DNA of 49,426 nucleotides from Actinomycetes bacterium (GTDB lineage Bacteria; Actinomycetota; Actinomycetes; Propionibacteriales; Nocardioidaceae), in the NCBI GenBank assembly GCA_023460975.1, contig JAEWOG010000088.1, forward strand, positions 1 to 49,426, in the 5' to 3' direction. Within the stretch, counting starts at the first letter, position 1; each line of letters opens with the position of its first letter. The translations under genes were made by a program, and so were the position numbers. The notes under the pieces were generated by a model. The model had not been told where the DNA came from. It was given only the letters and a program-made list of their open reading frames with translations, and did no database searches. Of this stretch, positions 19,482 through 28,610 are shown in pieces.

Positions 19482-19798
19482 GCACAGACCTCTTCACCTA
19501 GCGCCCCCGCCGCGCGGGAGCTCCGGACATGCAGCGGGTCACGTGCATCGAGACTTCTCATCCCGGAGTCCGTGACCCAACGTGAATTCTAGCCGCTGGA
19601 GGGCCGCAGATCACGTCGTGGTCGACAGGTTTGGGGGGAAATCTGCCGAAATCGTCCTCTGAGGGCCGTTTGTGGCCCGTTTGGAGCGCCGAACAGGGGT
19701 GGAGGTGACTCCCCATATGGATGAAAGGCTCCCAGATCGTCTCTGAGCGAATCCTGACGAGACCCGTCAGACGCGCTCCGACGACGACGCCCGCACGC
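19482..19798. other. gyrB upstream region
   Basis: This 317-base gap between dciA and gyrB holds the gyrB promoter and leader. On the minus strand TAGAAT (19591-19586) fits a -10 box with GTGATC 17 bases upstream as a weak -35. I see no other gene, hairpin or repeat. Confidence 0.5.
19586..19614 (-). promoter_or_regulatory. Candidate gyrB promoter
   Basis: TAGAAT at 19591-19586 on the minus strand matches the actinobacterial TAnnaT -10 pattern, and GTGATC lies 17 bases upstream. It would give a leader of roughly 100 bases before the gyrB GTG. Confidence 0.4.
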
Positions 19799-20419
19799 TC
19801 AGCCGTACGTGTCGCGCGGCCCGCGTCCCTTCACCGACCGGGGACCCTTCTTCCACGTCGGCAGGTGCGGTCCGAGGACCTCGATGGCCAGCACGGTGCC
19901 GTGCCCCAACTCGGTGTTGAGACGCCGTACGACCGTGGGCGCCAGCAACTTGAGTTGCGTCGCCCAGGCCGTCGAGTCGGTGCGTACGACGAGCTGACCG
20001 TCTGCGAACGTCTCCGGAGTGCAGTGAGTCGCCACCTCGTCACCCACGAGCTCCGCCCACCGCGCGAAGACACCCTGCACCTTGAGGTCGAGCTCCCAGC
20101 CGCGTCGCGCCACGAGCCGCTCCAACTGCGCCCCCAGCAACTGCGGGTCGCGCTCGTCCGGACCGGGCCCCGACAGATTCCCCGCGCCGCGCGGGCGTTG
20201 GGCCGCCCGCTCCTGGCGGTCCTGGTCGCGCTCGCTGGGCGTGGCGGGCTTCTTCGTACGCCGCCGCACCGGCACGCCCGGGCCCGAGGCCGCCGCGCGG
20301 GCCGCGGAGCGGGCCAGGTCCAGGCCGTCGGGGTGGTGGGTTTCGACAGGCTCAACCAGCGACGACTGCTCGGTTTCGACAGGCTCATCCTGCGGAGATC
20401 CCTCGCGCTCACTCGTCAC
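19799..20419 (-). CDS. dciA: DciA family protein (DUF721), replicative helicase loader
   Basis: A 206-residue DUF721 protein. DciA proteins help load the DnaB replicative helicase in bacteria that lack DnaC. The conserved part is the C-terminal half: LERLVARRGWELDLKVQGVFARWAELVG, then ADGQLVVRTDSTAWATQLKLLAPTV. The N-terminal half is variable and low in complexity. A striking point is that residues about 10-28 (DEPVET and LVEPVETHH) are encoded by two copies of a dispersed repeat (20338-20394), so the repeat has been absorbed into the reading frame. GTG 20419 overlaps the end of recF by 11 bases. Being next to recF and gyrB is typical for Actinobacteria. Confidence 0.88.
   Translation of the reverse strand: MTSEREGSPQDEPVETEQSSLVEPVETHHPDGLDLARSAARAAASGPGVPVRRRTKKPATPSERDQDRQERAAQRPRGAGNLSGPGPDERDPQLLGAQLERLVARRGWELDLKVQGVFARWAELVGDEVATHCTPETFADGQLVVRTDSTAWATQLKLLAPTVVRRLNTELGHGTVLAIEVLGPHLPTWKKGPRSVKGRGPRDTYG
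20338..20394. repeat. Dispersed GTTTCGACAGGCTCA repeat, two copies inside dciA
   Basis: Two copies of GGTTTCGACAGGCTCA with CAACCAGCG or TCCTGCG following, at 20338-20361 and 20372-20394, about 34 bases apart. They are part of the dciA coding sequence. The same unit occurs at 24121-24240, 31750-31893 and 49265-49371. Confidence 0.85.
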
Positions 20420-21584
20420 GGGACACCTCCCCGCCCGCCACGGTGAACCGGGTGCCCTTCAACGCTTCGGGGACATCCGCCGCCACGGCCGCGGTCACCA
20501 ACACCTGCTCGGCGCCCGAGACCAGATCGGCCAACTGCTGACGCCGCTCAGTGTCGAGCTCGGCGAAGACGTCATCGAGCACGAGGATCGGGTCGTCGCC
20601 GTCGGCGCGCAGCAGGTCGTACGACGCGAGCCTCAGCGCCAGGGCGAACGACCAGGACTCGCCGTGGGAGGCGTACCCCTTCACGGGAAGGCGCAGGTCA
20701 GCGTTGCCGAGCGAGAGCAACAACTCGTCGCGGTGCGGCCCGACCAGGCTCACGCCGCGGTCCAACTCATCCTTCTGCCGCTCTGCCAGCCGGGTGCGGA
20801 ACGCCTCGGCCAACGCCTCTTCGTCGCCCACCGCTCCGCTGGTCTCCGGGACCTCTTCGGGATCGGCGACCTCGAGGACGCTCGATCGGTACGCGATGTC
20901 GGCATCGTCCCGGCTGGCACCGCGCGCGACTGCCGCGTACGCCGTGCCCAGGTAGGGGCGCAGGTCCTCCACCAGACGCAGCCGAGCCGCCAGCAGTTCG
21001 GTGCCGACCCGGACCAGGTGGTCGTCCCACACCGCCAAGGTCGCCACCGCCGCGTCGCGCGAGGACCCCCGCGCGATGCCGGCCGTCTTGAGCAGGGAGT
21101 TGCGCTGCTTCAGGACCCGGTCGTAGTCGCTGCGGACCCCGGCGAACCGCGGCGCCCGCAGCACCAGCAGGTCGTCGAGGAACTTCCGCCGATCCGACGG
21201 GTCACCCTTCACCAGGGTCAGGTCGTCGGGCGCGAACACCACCGTCCGCACCAACCCCACCAGATCCCGGGGGCGCTGCAGCGGCGAGCGGTTGACCCGC
21301 GCGCGGTTGGCGCGGCCGGGGTTGAGCTCCACCTCGAGCAGCGCCGTACGCCCGTCCTTCACCACCGCGGCGCGGACCAGCGCCTGGTCCGTCCCGGCCC
21401 GGATCAGGGGGGCGTCGCTGGCCACACGGTGCGACGACAGGCGCGAGAGGTAGTCGATCGCCTCGACCAGGTTCGTCTTCCCCTGACCGTTGCGCCCGAT
21501 GAATGCCGTCGCGCCCGGTTCGAGTGCCACGTCGAGGGTGGCGTAGGACCGGAAGTTGTGGAGCGTGAGGTGGCTGACGTGCAC
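20409..21584 (-). CDS. recF: DNA replication and repair protein RecF
   Basis: A 391-residue RecF, an SMC-like ATPase that helps load RecA at gaps in recombinational repair. The family N terminus VSHLTLHNFRSY is followed by Walker A GRNGQGKTN, and the C-terminal half has the signature motif and Walker B ILVLDDVFAELD. The frame is open 60 bases further upstream, but that segment overlaps gnd and is Arg/Ser-rich, so GTG 21584 directly ahead of the conserved N terminus is the better start. The gnd stop lies 13 bases upstream and the dciA start overlaps its end. Confidence 0.96.
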   Translation of the reverse strand: MHVSHLTLHNFRSYATLDVALEPGATAFIGRNGQGKTNLVEAIDYLSRLSSHRVASDAPLIRAGTDQALVRAAVVKDGRTALLEVELNPGRANRARVNRSPLQRPRDLVGLVRTVVFAPDDLTLVKGDPSDRRKFLDDLLVLRAPRFAGVRSDYDRVLKQRNSLLKTAGIARGSSRDAAVATLAVWDDHLVRVGTELLAARLRLVEDLRPYLGTAYAAVARGASRDDADIAYRSSVLEVADPEEVPETSGAVGDEEALAEAFRTRLAERQKDELDRGVSLVGPHRDELLLSLGNADLRLPVKGYASHGESWSFALALRLASYDLLRADGDDPILVLDDVFAELDTERRQQLADLVSGAEQVLVTAAVAADVPEALKGTRFTVAGGEVSRDE

Positions 21585-21597
21585 GGAAGCCTGCGAC

Positions 21598-22494
21598 CTA
21601 GGAGCCGGGCGTCGGCTCGCCGGCCTGCTTGACCGCGTGCCCACCGAACTGGTTGCGCATCGCCGCGATCGCCTTCATCGCAGGCGAATCGTCCTGCCGC
21701 GAGACGAATCGTGCGTACAGGGCGGCGGTGATCGCAGGCGTCGGCACGGCGTTCTCGATGCCGGCCTCCACCGTCCACCGGCCCTCGCCGGAGTCGTCCG
21801 CGTAGCCCGCGATCGAGGCCAGGCCCGGGTCCTCATCCAGCGCGTTGACCATGAGGTCGAGCAGCCAGGAGCGGATCACCGTGCCCTCGCGCCACGAGCG
21901 GAACACCTCGGTGACGTTGTCGACGAGGTCGACCTTCTCGAGGAGCTCCCACCCCTCGGCGTACGACTGCATCAGCGCGTACTCGATGCCGTTGTGGACC
22001 ATCTTGGAGAAGTGGCCCGCGCCCACCTTGCCCGCGTGGACCGAGCCGAAGTCGCCCTCGGGCTTGAGAGCGTCGAACGCGGGCTGCACCTTCGCCACGT
22101 CGTCGACGCTGCCGCCGTACATGAGCGCGTACCCGTTCTCCAGGCCCCACACCCCGCCCGAAACCCCGCAATCCACGTACCCGATCTGCCGCTCGGCCAG
22201 CAGTTCCGCGTGGGCGATGTCGTCGGTCCACCGCGAGTTGCCGCCGTCGACGACCACGTCGCCGGGACCGAGCAGGTCGGCGAGCTGCCGTACGAGACCG
22301 CGCGTCACCTCACCTGCCGGCACCATCAGCCACACCACCTTGGGCGAGGGCAGTGCCTCGACCAACGCTTCGATGCTCTCGACGTCACTCAGGGTCTCGT
22401 CACGGTCGTAGCCGACCACCCTGAGTCCGCCGCGGCGCATGCGCTCGCGCATGTTGCCGCCCATTTTGCCGAGGCCGACGATGCCGATGTCCAT
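21598..22494 (-). CDS. gnd: 6-phosphogluconate dehydrogenase, short NAD-type
   Basis: A 298-residue 6-phosphogluconate dehydrogenase that makes ribulose 5-phosphate and CO2 in the pentose phosphate pathway. The nucleotide-binding motif GLGKMGGNM opens the protein, VVVDGGNSRW is the substrate-binding signature, and GHFSKMVHNGIEYA carries the catalytic Lys. The length is that of the short, usually NAD-dependent form rather than the 470-residue NADP form. A metabolic gene between dnaN and recF is normal in Actinobacteria. Confidence 0.94.
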   Translation of the reverse strand: MDIGIVGLGKMGGNMRERMRRGGLRVVGYDRDETLSDVESIEALVEALPSPKVVWLMVPAGEVTRGLVRQLADLLGPGDVVVDGGNSRWTDDIAHAELLAERQIGYVDCGVSGGVWGLENGYALMYGGSVDDVAKVQPAFDALKPEGDFGSVHAGKVGAGHFSKMVHNGIEYALMQSYAEGWELLEKVDLVDNVTEVFRSWREGTVIRSWLLDLMVNALDEDPGLASIAGYADDSGEGRWTVEAGIENAVPTPAITAALYARFVSRQDDSPAMKAIAAMRNQFGGHAVKQAGEPTPGS

Positions 22495-22560
22495 GTGGGG
22501 AGCCTATCCGCACGGCCGGGGGAGTCGAGAGCATTGCTCCGCGACCCCCGCCACCCGTGA

Positions 22561-23697
22561 TCAGCCCAGCAGGCGGCGCGGCATCAGCAGGTAGCGGAAG
22601 TCCGTGACCTCACCGGTGGAGTCGCTGCCCGTGATGACGACGGGCTTGGTTGCCTGCGTGAACGACAACGTGACCTCCTCGCCATCCATGGCGGTCAGCC
22701 CGTCGAGCAGGAACTGCGGGTTGAAGCCGGTGACGATCTCCTCGCCGGTGATCGCAGCCTCGATGACCTCCGTCGCCTGAGCCTCGTCGCCGGATCCGGC
22801 ATCGAGCACCAACTGGTTGTCGGAGAACTTGAGCTGGACGGCGGTGTTGCGCTCAGCCACGAGGGCCACACGCTTGACCGTGTCGACGAACTCCGCCTTC
22901 GCGACCTTGGCCACGGTGAGGTGCTCTGTCGGGAAGAGCGAGCGGACCTTGGGGAACTCGCCGTCGAGGAGGCGGGTGGTCGTACGGCGCAGCCCACCCA
23001 GGCCGGAGCCCTCGAAGCCGATGATGCCCTCGCCCGAACCGGTGGCGGACAACGCGATGGAGACCTCGGCACCCGAGGTCAGCGACTTGGCCGTGTCGCC
23101 CAAGACCTTCGCCGGAACCAGGGCAGCCACCGTGAGGTCGGAGGACTGCGGACTCCAGTTCAGCTCGCGCTGGGAGAGCCGGAAACGGTCGGTGGCCAGC
23201 AGCGACATCGACGCGCCGTCGATCTCGATGCGCACACCGGTCAGGACCGGAAGCATGTCGTCGCGACCAGCGGCGGTCACCGCCTGAGCGACTGCGTGGG
23301 CAAACTCGCCGCTCGAGACGGACCCCGCGACCGGGGGCATCTCGGGAAGGGTCGGGTAGTCCTCCACGGGCATGATCTGCAGGCTGAACCGCGCGGAACC
23401 ACAGGTCAGCTGGACACGCGGGCCCTCCAGGCTCAGCTCGACCGGCTTGGCAGGGAGGCTGCGGCAGATATCGGCGAGCAGACGACCGCTGACCAGAGCC
23501 CGCCCAGTCTCAGAGACCTCAGCGACGAGCGAGGCGCGAGCCGAAGTCTCGTAGTCGAAGCTCGACAGCAGGAGACCCTCGTCGGTCGCCTCGACCAGGA
23601 GGCCAGCCAGCACCGGCGAACTCGGGCGGATGGGGAGGCTGCGGGCAGCCCAGGCAACGGCATCGGCGAACACGTCGCGTTCGACGCGAAACTTCAC
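22561..23697 (-). CDS. dnaN: DNA polymerase III beta sliding clamp
   Basis: A 378-residue beta clamp, the ring that tethers the replicative polymerase to DNA. It begins VKFRVERDVFADAVAWAARSLP and ends with the clamp C terminus YLLMPRRLLG. Three homologous clamp domains are visible through the repeated patterns. I chose GTG 23697, which has GAGGAG seven bases upstream; the frame is open back to 23757, but those 20 residues (rich in Cys, Trp and Pro) are not part of the family. It is the first gene after the dnaA-dnaN gap. Confidence 0.97.
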   Translation of the reverse strand: MKFRVERDVFADAVAWAARSLPIRPSSPVLAGLLVEATDEGLLLSSFDYETSARASLVAEVSETGRALVSGRLLADICRSLPAKPVELSLEGPRVQLTCGSARFSLQIMPVEDYPTLPEMPPVAGSVSSGEFAHAVAQAVTAAGRDDMLPVLTGVRIEIDGASMSLLATDRFRLSQRELNWSPQSSDLTVAALVPAKVLGDTAKSLTSGAEVSIALSATGSGEGIIGFEGSGLGGLRRTTTRLLDGEFPKVRSLFPTEHLTVAKVAKAEFVDTVKRVALVAERNTAVQLKFSDNQLVLDAGSGDEAQATEVIEAAITGEEIVTGFNPQFLLDGLTAMDGEEVTLSFTQATKPVVITGSDSTGEVTDFRYLLMPRRLLG

Positions 23698-24262
23698 GTG
23701 GGTCTCCTCAGCAGGACTCGTCCACTCATGCGGGCAGAACTTCATCCACGCAGACATGCGCGTGGAGTGTGCATCCTGCCATGCCCGTCGAACCCTTCAC
23801 GAAGGGTTCTCCCCAGATCGTGGGCAGTTCAGAGGTTGTGAGTCGTTTCGAGAACTACAGGTTCATGGTTGTCATAGGTGCGGTGGAAACTGTGGAGGAC
23901 TGACGTTTGCGCTGGTCGTGAGCGTGACTTTCTCTCCACAGGGGGTGTGGGAAGCCGTGTGCGCGTGCAGGCAGCCACTGTGGAGGACGGCACGACGTGT
24001 GAGTCGTTGTGCAGTGGTTCCACAGGCCCTGTGAATGACACAACGGATCTGCCCACACGTTCTCCACAGGTCCTCGGGATTGTCATTCGACGAGAAGGAG
24101 GACGTTCGTCGGGGCACGCCCATGGTCGTCGAGGCGCGCACATGGTCGTCGAGCCTGTCGAGACGTGGGGGACGTTCGTCGAGCTTGTCGGGACGCCCTG
24201 GTTTCGACAGGCTCAACCAGCGGGGGACGCTCAACCCACGCGGGCAGCGCTCAACGAGCCGA
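23698..24262. other. dnaA-dnaN intergenic region with candidate oriC
   Basis: These 565 bases hold a group of DnaA-box-like sites between 23891 and 24068. The nearest to the consensus TTATCCACA is TTCTCCACA at 24060-24068. GGTTCCACA (24016-24024), CTCTCCACA (23932-23940) and two TGTGGAGGA copies on the other strand (23891-23899 and 23979-23987) are weaker. This gap is the origin in well-studied actinobacteria such as Streptomyces and mycobacteria. The part near dnaA (24121-24240) is filled with the dispersed repeat. No gene is apparent. Confidence 0.6.
24121..24240. repeat. Dispersed repeat cluster beside oriC
   Basis: A cluster of forward and inverted copies: two CATGGTCGTCGAG starts, GTCGAGCCTGTCGAGAC and TCGTCGAGCTTGTCGGGAC, then GGTTTCGACAGGCTCAACCAGCG at 24200-24222. 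Opposite orientations next to each other give it the potential to form hairpins. Confidence 0.8.
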
Positions 24263-25762
24263 TCAGGACTGGCGAGCGTGCATCTTGATGCGGTTGGTCA
24301 GCTCCGAGACCTGGTTGAACACGGCGCGACGCTCAGCGAGGAGCTGATTGATCTTGCGCTCGGCGTACATGACCGTGGTGTGGTCGCGGCCGCCGTACTG
24401 CTGACCGATCTTGGGCAGCGACAGGTCGGTGAGTTCGCGGCACAGGTACATGCCGATCTGGCGGGCCAGCGTCAGGTGCCGGCCGCGGCTCGGGCCGGTG
24501 AGGTCCTCGATCGTCACCCCGAAGTACGCCGCCGTCTGGGCGACGATCAGCGCCGGGGTGATCTCGGGCTCGGCACCCTCGGGGATCAGGTCCTTGAGCA
24601 CGATCTCGGCCAGGGTCATGTCGACCTCCTGGCGGTTGAGGTTCGCGAACGCCGTGACCCGGATCAACGCGCCCTCGAGCTCGCGGATGTTGGTCTGGAT
24701 CTTGGAGGCGATGAACTCCAGCACGTCCGGCGGAGCGGTGAGGCGGTCCATCGCGGCCTTCTTGCGCAGGATCGCGATGCGGGTCTCCAGGTCCGGCGGC
24801 TGGACGTCGGTGATGAGGCCCCACTCGAACCGGTTGCGCAGGCGGTCCTCCAGCGCCTCGAGGCGCTTGGGGGAGCGGTCGGAGGTCAGCACGATCTGCT
24901 TGTTGGCGTTGTGCAGCGCGTTGAAGGTGTGGAAGAACTCCTCCTGCGTCTGCTCCTTGCCCTCGAGGAACTGGATGTCGTCGATGAGCAGGACGTCGAC
25001 GTCGCGGTACTTGCGCTTGAAGCGGTCGGTGCGGTCGTCGCGAATCGCGTTGATGAACTCGTTGGTGAACTCCTCCGAGGAGACGTAGCGCACCTTCGCG
25101 TTGCTGTAGAGGGACCGGACGTAGTGCCCGATCGCGTGGAGCAGGTGGGTCTTGCCGAGCCCGGACTCGCCGTAGACCAGGAGCGGGTTGTACGCCTTGC
25201 CCGGCGCCTCGGCCACGGCGACGGCGGCCGCGTGCGGGAAGCGGTTGGACGAGCCGATGACGAAGGACTCGAAGACGTACTTCGGGTTGAGGCGGGTTTC
25301 GAGGGCGCTTCCGCGGCGTTCGGCGAGGTTCGTGGGTTGTGCCACGTCCTCGTCGCCACCGCGTGCGATGACCGGTCCTGTGGGAGTGAAGGGGCCGTCG
25401 ACAGCAGACGGGGCGGGTTCGTCCGAGGCGAGGTCGCCCTCGGAGTCAGCACCCGATCCAAATGTCGACATATCGTTTGAACGACTTGGTGACTCGAAGT
25501 CGAGGGAGTCCTCGAGCGTGGGGTTGATCGTGACAGCGACCCGGATCTCCTGGCCGAACGATTCCGAGAGCGCGTCTTCGAGCTCGTTGCGGACTCGGCC
25601 CTCCAACTGGGCGCGGGTGAAGTCGTTGGGCACCTCGATGATCGCGGTGCTTCCGTGCAACGTCACCGGCTGACTGGCGCGCAGCCAGGCGCGCTGGTTG
25701 GGGGGTAGTTCGGCGATGATCGCCGTCCACACCGACGCGAGGTCGGGGGTGTGGTCGCTCAC
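24263..25762 (-). CDS. dnaA: Chromosomal replication initiator DnaA
   Basis: A 499-residue DnaA, the AAA+ protein that opens oriC. Domain I is residues 1-85, and domain II is an acidic, Ser/Pro-rich linker up to about 155. The AAA+ module starts at RLNPKYVFESFVIG, with Walker A GESGLGKT and Walker B LLIDDIQFLEGK. Domain IV ends with the DNA-binding signature SLPKIGQQYGGRDHTTVMYA. The start is GTG at 25762 and the gene leads into the dnaN-gnd-recF run on the same strand. Confidence 0.98.
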   Translation of the reverse strand: MSDHTPDLASVWTAIIAELPPNQRAWLRASQPVTLHGSTAIIEVPNDFTRAQLEGRVRNELEDALSESFGQEIRVAVTINPTLEDSLDFESPSRSNDMSTFGSGADSEGDLASDEPAPSAVDGPFTPTGPVIARGGDEDVAQPTNLAERRGSALETRLNPKYVFESFVIGSSNRFPHAAAVAVAEAPGKAYNPLLVYGESGLGKTHLLHAIGHYVRSLYSNAKVRYVSSEEFTNEFINAIRDDRTDRFKRKYRDVDVLLIDDIQFLEGKEQTQEEFFHTFNALHNANKQIVLTSDRSPKRLEALEDRLRNRFEWGLITDVQPPDLETRIAILRKKAAMDRLTAPPDVLEFIASKIQTNIRELEGALIRVTAFANLNRQEVDMTLAEIVLKDLIPEGAEPEITPALIVAQTAAYFGVTIEDLTGPSRGRHLTLARQIGMYLCRELTDLSLPKIGQQYGGRDHTTVMYAERKINQLLAERRAVFNQVSELTNRIKMHARQS

Positions 25763-26289
25763 TGGTCAGCCTTCGTCGTCTTCGTGGAGTCGGGGGGTGA
25801 AGTCGTCGTACGTGAATCCGGCCGCGCCCATCTGTCTCCACAGATTTTTCCACAACCTGTGCATGCCGGGGGGTGCACCGCTTGTGTCAGCCCCCGTGAT
25901 GCCAGACCATGCCTGGATCATTCTGTGTTTCTGCAGGTCAGCGAGGTTTTTGTCGCCCATGTGACGCGGCCCACACTGGTGGCGGTCGGCGTCAGGAGGC
26001 GTCTCTCCGCGCGCTGCAGAAGTCCGGAACTTAACAACTTCTCGGGGCGACCAGCAAGACTTCATCCACAGGTTTGGGCCGATCCGGGCCGCGCTGGTTT
26101 GACCCTCCTGTTTGGCACCCCGTACCGTTTGGAGGTCGCTCCTTGTCGACGGGTGCCGCATGTCCACGATTCATCGCAGTTGATGAGCACGTGGGCGGGC
26201 GGTGCCGGCCGAACAGCCAGCCCCAGATGGGGGCACCGACCGCGCCGTGGAGTGGACACCCGCCGAAGAAGATCGCAACGGAGAGTTTC
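25763..26289. other. dnaA-rpmH divergent intergenic region
   Basis: These 527 bases lie between divergent dnaA and rpmH and hold DnaA-box-like sites: GTCTCCACA (25834-25842), TTTTCCACA (25846-25854) and TCATCCACA (26062-26070). The rpmH promoter is at 26099-26128. DnaA boxes here would allow autoregulation of dnaA or could be part of the origin. No gene is apparent. Confidence 0.6.
26099..26128 (+). promoter_or_regulatory. Candidate rpmH promoter
   Basis: TTGACC at 26099-26104 and TACCGT at 26123-26128 are spaced by 18 bases and fit a housekeeping sigma promoter. The leader to the rpmH GTG would be about 155 bases. Confidence 0.55.
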
Positions 26290-26427
26290 GTGAGCAAGCG
26301 CACCTACCAGCCGAACAACCGCCGCCGTCACAAGACGCACGGTTTCCGCCTTCGCATGCGTACCCGCGCCGGGCGCGCGATCCTTTCGGCTCGCCGCCGC
26401 AAGGGTCGCAAGAGCCTGGCGGTCTGA
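26290..26427 (+). CDS. rpmH: 50S ribosomal protein L34
   Basis: A 45-residue L34, a basic protein of the large ribosomal subunit. It starts MSKRTYQPNNRRRHKTHGFR and ends RKGRKSLAV, which is the complete family length. The start is GTG at 26290. It is followed after 25 bases by rnpA, as in nearly all bacteria. Confidence 0.98.
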   Translation: MSKRTYQPNNRRRHKTHGFRLRMRTRAGRAILSARRRKGRKSLAV

Positions 26428-26452
26428 CGGCCGACCACCGCGGCGAGCCATC

Positions 26453-26800
26453 GTGCTGCCCGCTGCCCATCGCCTCGTTGACGGAGACGGCTTCCGTGAA
26501 GCTGTCCGTCGCGGTCGAAGGGCTGGCAGCGGCACTGTGGTCGCTCACCTGGCCACCGATGCGGAGGCAGAGTCCTCCGCTCAGGTTGGTTTCGTGGTGA
26601 GCAAAGCGGTGGGCAACGCCGTCGTACGCAACCGCGTGAAGCGTCGACTCCGCCACCTGACCCGGGACCACCTGCCACAGTTGCAGGCGCTCCCGGGTCG
26701 TGTCGTGCTCGTGGTCCGGGCGCTGCCGGCGTCGGCGGAGGCTTCGTACGACCGGTTGGGCGACGATCTGCGCTCCTGCCTCGCGCGGGTGGCGCAGTGA
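26453..26800 (+). CDS. rnpA: Ribonuclease P protein component
   Basis: A 115-residue RnpA, the protein subunit that works with RNase P RNA to cut the 5' ends of tRNA precursors. The RNR motif is present as GNAVVRNRVKRRLR, and FVVSKAVGNAV precedes it. The start is GTG at 26453, and the stop overlaps the yidD start (GTGA). Confidence 0.96.
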   Translation: MLPAAHRLVDGDGFREAVRRGRRAGSGTVVAHLATDAEAESSAQVGFVVSKAVGNAVVRNRVKRRLRHLTRDHLPQLQALPGRVVLVVRALPASAEASYDRLGDDLRSCLARVAQ

Positions 26801-27087
26801 AGTACCCCATCATCTGGTTCCTGAAGGCGTACCGACTGCTGATCAGTCCGCTGTACGGCCAGGTGTGTCGCTACCACCCGTCCTGCTCGGCGTACGCGCT
26901 TGAGGCGGTGACCGTGCACGGTGCCGTCAAGGGGTCTTGGCTCGGTGCCCGTCGCCTCGCGCGGTGCCACCCATGGGCGGCCGGTGGGTACGACCCCGTC
27001 CCGCCGCGACGCTCCGCGGCAACCAGAGACGTCCAACCTCGCCAATCGGCGGGGGTCACTCCTAATTCAGGGAGCATGAGTGCCTGA
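26797..27087 (+). CDS. yidD: Membrane protein insertion efficiency factor YidD
   Basis: A 96-residue YidD, a small membrane-associated protein that helps insertion by the YidC/Sec route. The family core is IWFLKAYRLLISPLYG, CRYHPSCSAYALEAV and the double-Cys pattern continuing to ARCHPWAAGGYDPVP. The C-terminal 25 residues are variable. It overlaps rnpA by 4 bases and yidC by 8, so the three are translationally linked. Confidence 0.95.
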   Translation: MKYPIIWFLKAYRLLISPLYGQVCRYHPSCSAYALEAVTVHGAVKGSWLGARRLARCHPWAAGGYDPVPPRRSAATRDVQPRQSAGVTPNSGSMSA

Positions 27088-28054
27088 CTTCCTCGGTGAC
27101 ATCGGCAGCGCGATCATGGCGCCGCTGTACTACGCCATCTCGGCGATCCTCGTGGGCTTCCACAAGGTCTTCGGAGCCGTCTTCGGTCCCGAGACCGGCA
27201 TCGCGTGGGTGCTGTCGATCATCGGCCTGACCCTGGTCATCCGCATCCTGTTGATCCCGCTCTTCGTGAAGCAGATCAAGTCGAGCCGCAACATGCAGCT
27301 CATCCAGCCCAAGGTGCGCGAGCTCCAGCAGAAGTACGGCCACGACCGGGAGCGTCTCGCGCAGGAGACGATGAACCTCTACAAGGAGGCCGGGACCAAC
27401 CCGTTCGCCTCCTGTCTCCCGATCCTGCTGCAGATGCCGATCTTCCTGGCGCTGTTCCGCCTGATCGACCGGGCCGCCCAGCAGCCCGACTCGACGCGCG
27501 GTCTGATGACCAAGGAGCTCAACCACCAGTTCGCCGATGCGACGCTCTTCGGCGCGCGCATCTCCGACACGTTCCTGAGCACGGACCTGTTCAACGTGCG
27601 CGTCCTAGCGCTGGTCCTGGTCCTGGCGATGACGGCGACGACCTTCCTCACCCAGCGTCAGCTGATGAGCAAGAACATGCCCGCCGACGCGCTGACCGGT
27701 CCGTACGCACAGCAGCAGAAGCTGCTTCTGTACGTCCTTCCGGTCGTGTTCGCGGTCGGTGGTATCGCGTTCCCGGTGGGCGTCCTCTTCTACTGGACCA
27801 CGTCGAACCTGTGGACGATGGGCCAGCAGTTCTACGTGATCCGCAACAACCCCTCCCCCGGGACTCCGGCGGCTGAGGCGAAGTTGGAGCGTGACCGTGC
27901 CAAGGCAGCCCGCAAGGGCAAGCGCCTGCCCGAGGACATCGAGCGCGAAGAGCGGGAAGCCGCCCAGGCGCAGGCAGCCGAGGAGCGTCGCCAGGCGCGC
28001 GTGCAGCCCGAGCGGCAGACGCGCAGCAAGCGCAACAAGGGCAAGAAGAAGTGA
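27080..28054 (+). CDS. yidC: Membrane protein insertase YidC
   Basis: A 324-residue YidC/Oxa1 insertase that places proteins in the cytoplasmic membrane. It starts near the first helix and lacks the large periplasmic domain of Gram-negative forms. The conserved LVIRILLIPLF segment supplies the groove arginine, and TNPFASCLPILLQMPIFLALF is the central motif. A charged Lys/Arg/Glu-rich tail of about 60 residues follows the last helix, typical of actinobacterial forms and suited to ribosome binding. The start is GTG 27080, within the yidD end. Confidence 0.97.
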   Translation: MPDFLGDIGSAIMAPLYYAISAILVGFHKVFGAVFGPETGIAWVLSIIGLTLVIRILLIPLFVKQIKSSRNMQLIQPKVRELQQKYGHDRERLAQETMNLYKEAGTNPFASCLPILLQMPIFLALFRLIDRAAQQPDSTRGLMTKELNHQFADATLFGARISDTFLSTDLFNVRVLALVLVLAMTATTFLTQRQLMSKNMPADALTGPYAQQQKLLLYVLPVVFAVGGIAFPVGVLFYWTTSNLWTMGQQFYVIRNNPSPGTPAAEAKLERDRAKAARKGKRLPEDIEREEREAAQAQAAEERRQARVQPERQTRSKRNKGKKK

Positions 28055-28097
28055 CCCTTCGTCGGCCATCGGGCCGGCGACTGACGAGGAGTGCTGA

Positions 28098-28610
28098 GTG
28101 AGCAACGACGAGAACACCCCTGAGGTGACCGAAGAGACCCCGCGGGCCTCGAAGGTCGAGCGCCTTGAGAACGAGGGCGAGATCGCTGCCGACTACCTGG
28201 AAGAGCTGCTGGACATCGCAGATCTCGATGGGGACATCGACATGGACGTGGAGAGCGATCGCGCTGCCGTGTCCATCATCGGCGGGGACCTGTCGTCCCT
28301 CGTCGGCCGCAACGGCGAGGTGCTGGAGGCGCTCCAGGAGCTCACCCGGCTGGCCGTCTACCGCGAGACGGGCGAGCGGTCCCGGCTGATGCTGGACGTC
28401 GGTGGCCACCGCGCCGAGCGCCGTACGCGTCTGGTGGAGCTGGCGGAGAAGCACATCGCTCAGGTCAAGGAGTCCGGCGAGTCGGTCTCCCTCGAGCCGA
28501 TGTCAGCGTTCGAGCGCAAGGTCGTCCACGACGCCGTGACTGCGGCTGGTCTGACCTCTGAGTCGGAGGGCGCTGAGCCCAAGCGTCACGTGGTGATCCT
28601 TCCGGCGTGA
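28098..28610 (+). CDS. jag: Jag/KhpB RNA-binding protein (KH and R3H domains)
   Basis: A 170-residue single-stranded nucleic acid binding protein. The KH domain has GRNG in SLVGRNGEVLEALQ, and the R3H-type C-terminal part includes RAERRTRLVELAEKHI and FERKVVHDAV. The N-terminal 30 residues are acidic. It lies 43 bases after yidC and overlaps rsmG by 4 bases. In other Gram-positives this protein (KhpB/EloR) links RNA binding to cell growth and division. Confidence 0.94.
   Translation: MSNDENTPEVTEETPRASKVERLENEGEIAADYLEELLDIADLDGDIDMDVESDRAAVSIIGGDLSSLVGRNGEVLEALQELTRLAVYRETGERSRLMLDVGGHRAERRTRLVELAEKHIAQVKESGESVSLEPMSAFERKVVHDAVTAAGLTSESEGAEPKRHVVILPA

Noticed and set aside
23691..23704. A further parS site at the dnaN start (TTCACGTGGG)
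   Set aside because: Only the central eight bases match and the palindrome is lost outside them.
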